Origin: Novosphingobium sp. | GTDB taxonomy: Bacteria; Pseudomonadota; Alphaproteobacteria; Sphingomonadales; Sphingomonadaceae | DNA: 5,654 bases | Direction: 5' to 3' | Assembly: GCA_009885425.1 (NCBI GenBank) | Contig: VFKS01000076.1 | Location: 1-5,654, forward strand | Part shown: piece after piece, positions 5,287 through 5,654 of the stretch | Position numbering within the stretch: position 1 is the first letter of the stretch | How the letters are laid out: each line of letters begins with the position of its first letter | Made by a program: the position numbers and the translations under genes | Notes under the pieces: model-generated | Databases searched by the model: none | Seen by the model: the letters and a program-made list of their open reading frames with translations, nothing else | Told to the model about the DNA's origin: nothing

Positions 5287-5654
5287 TCCCCGCGCCAATC
5301 CACCGGGCGGCGTTGCGGCTGGCCCACGCACTGCGGCGGCGCTGGTGGCGGCTGGCCAAGATCAAGCTCAATGGCTGCCGGATTTTTGCATTTGATGAGG
5401 CCGGGCGGGTGCTGCTGATCCGCCACTCCTATGGCAGCGGCAACTGGATGCTGCCGGGCGGCGGGATCAATCGCGGCGAGGAGCCGCTGGCGGCGGCGCT
5501 GCGTGAACTGGTCGAGGAATGCGGTTGCGAACTGGAGCAAGCGCGGGTGTTCGGGGTTGCTGAGGAACCGCTTTATGGCACGATCAACCGGGTCCATCTG
5601 GTCGCTGGACTGGCCAACGGCATCCCCCGCGGCGATGGCCGCGAAGTGATCGAG
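5274..5654 (+). CDS. Nudix hydrolase (3' truncated by window edge)
   Basis: 127 residues are visible, and the frame stays open to the last base. The Nudix box GX5EX7REUXEEXGU is complete at residues 63-85: Gly63, Glu69, REL at 77-79, EE at 81-82 and Gly84. The final aliphatic position is Cys85. LLIRHSYGSGNWMLPGG just before it is the usual strand leading into the box. Such enzymes cleave nucleoside diphosphates linked to another group, using Mg2+ held by the REUXEE glutamates; the substrate cannot be told here. A basic, Trp-containing N-terminal extension of about 33 residues (RRRWWRLAK at 21-29) comes before the domain. It could touch membrane or nucleic acid, which is speculation. ATG 5274 overlaps the last 13 nt of pgl in another frame. 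The extension continues unbroken into the domain, which supports this start. Confidence 0.93.
   Translation, partial: MLHLIPAPIHRAALRLAHALRRRWWRLAKIKLNGCRIFAFDEAGRVLLIRHSYGSGNWMLPGGGINRGEEPLAAALRELVEECGCELEQARVFGVAEEPLYGTINRVHLVAGLANGIPRGDGREVIE

Noticed and set aside
3699..5597. A 632-codon open frame on the minus strand covering most of the right half of the window
   Set aside because: It runs antisense to the tRNA, the GDT1-like gene, pgl and the Nudix gene, all with clear protein or RNA signatures. Its translation is rich in Arg, Gln, Pro and Ser with no domain, as expected for a shadow frame in GC-rich DNA.

Overview
This is a GC-rich chromosomal window that looks like an alphaproteobacterium, most likely Sphingomonadales (Erythrobacteraceae or Sphingomonadaceae type). 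That placement is inference. It rests on the housekeeping protein sequences, a CnoX/YbbN homologue with an intact WCGPC site beside a single-domain LON protein, and a hairpin built on a GCTTGTCGA-type palindrome that I recall as common in sphingomonad intergenic DNA. I see no transposase, phage gene, CRISPR array or defence cassette. All six complete protein genes and both partial ones look like resident chromosomal genes.

Layout. (1) Positions 1-2099, plus strand, a tight three-gene run: the 3' part of folD (one-carbon metabolism), an exported protein with a probable NTF2-like domain starting 10 nt later, and a MarC-family membrane protein whose start overlaps the previous stop as ATGA. (2) Positions 2104-2181: a long inverted repeat between convergent genes. 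(3) Positions 3717-2194, minus strand: a two-gene proteostasis operon, the thioredoxin/TPR chaperedoxin CnoX (YbbN) followed after 15 nt by a LON N-terminal-domain protein. Both start with GTG behind a clear GGAG. (4) Positions 3718-3899: a divergent 182-nt intergenic region with weak candidate promoters for both sides. (5) Positions 3900-3974: tRNA-Gly(GCC) with encoded CCA. (6) Positions 4041-5654, plus strand: a small membrane protein that looks like a degenerate TMEM165/GDT1 relative, a compact 6-phosphogluconolactonase (pgl), and a Nudix hydrolase that overlaps pgl by 13 nt and runs off the window.

How the genes fit together. FolD supplies methylene- and formyl-THF together with NADPH, and Pgl is the second step of the oxidative pentose phosphate (or Entner-Doudoroff) branch. 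Both are core metabolism, but they lie in separate transcription units. CnoX and the LON-domain protein plausibly act together in handling unfolded or oxidised proteins.

No new multi-gene system is evident. The observations most worth following are the GDT1-like protein that has lost most of its ion-binding signature, the shortened Pgl coupled to a Nudix enzyme, the palindromic repeat, and the uncharacterised exported protein between folD and the MarC-family gene. No stretch longer than 300 bases lacks a gene.
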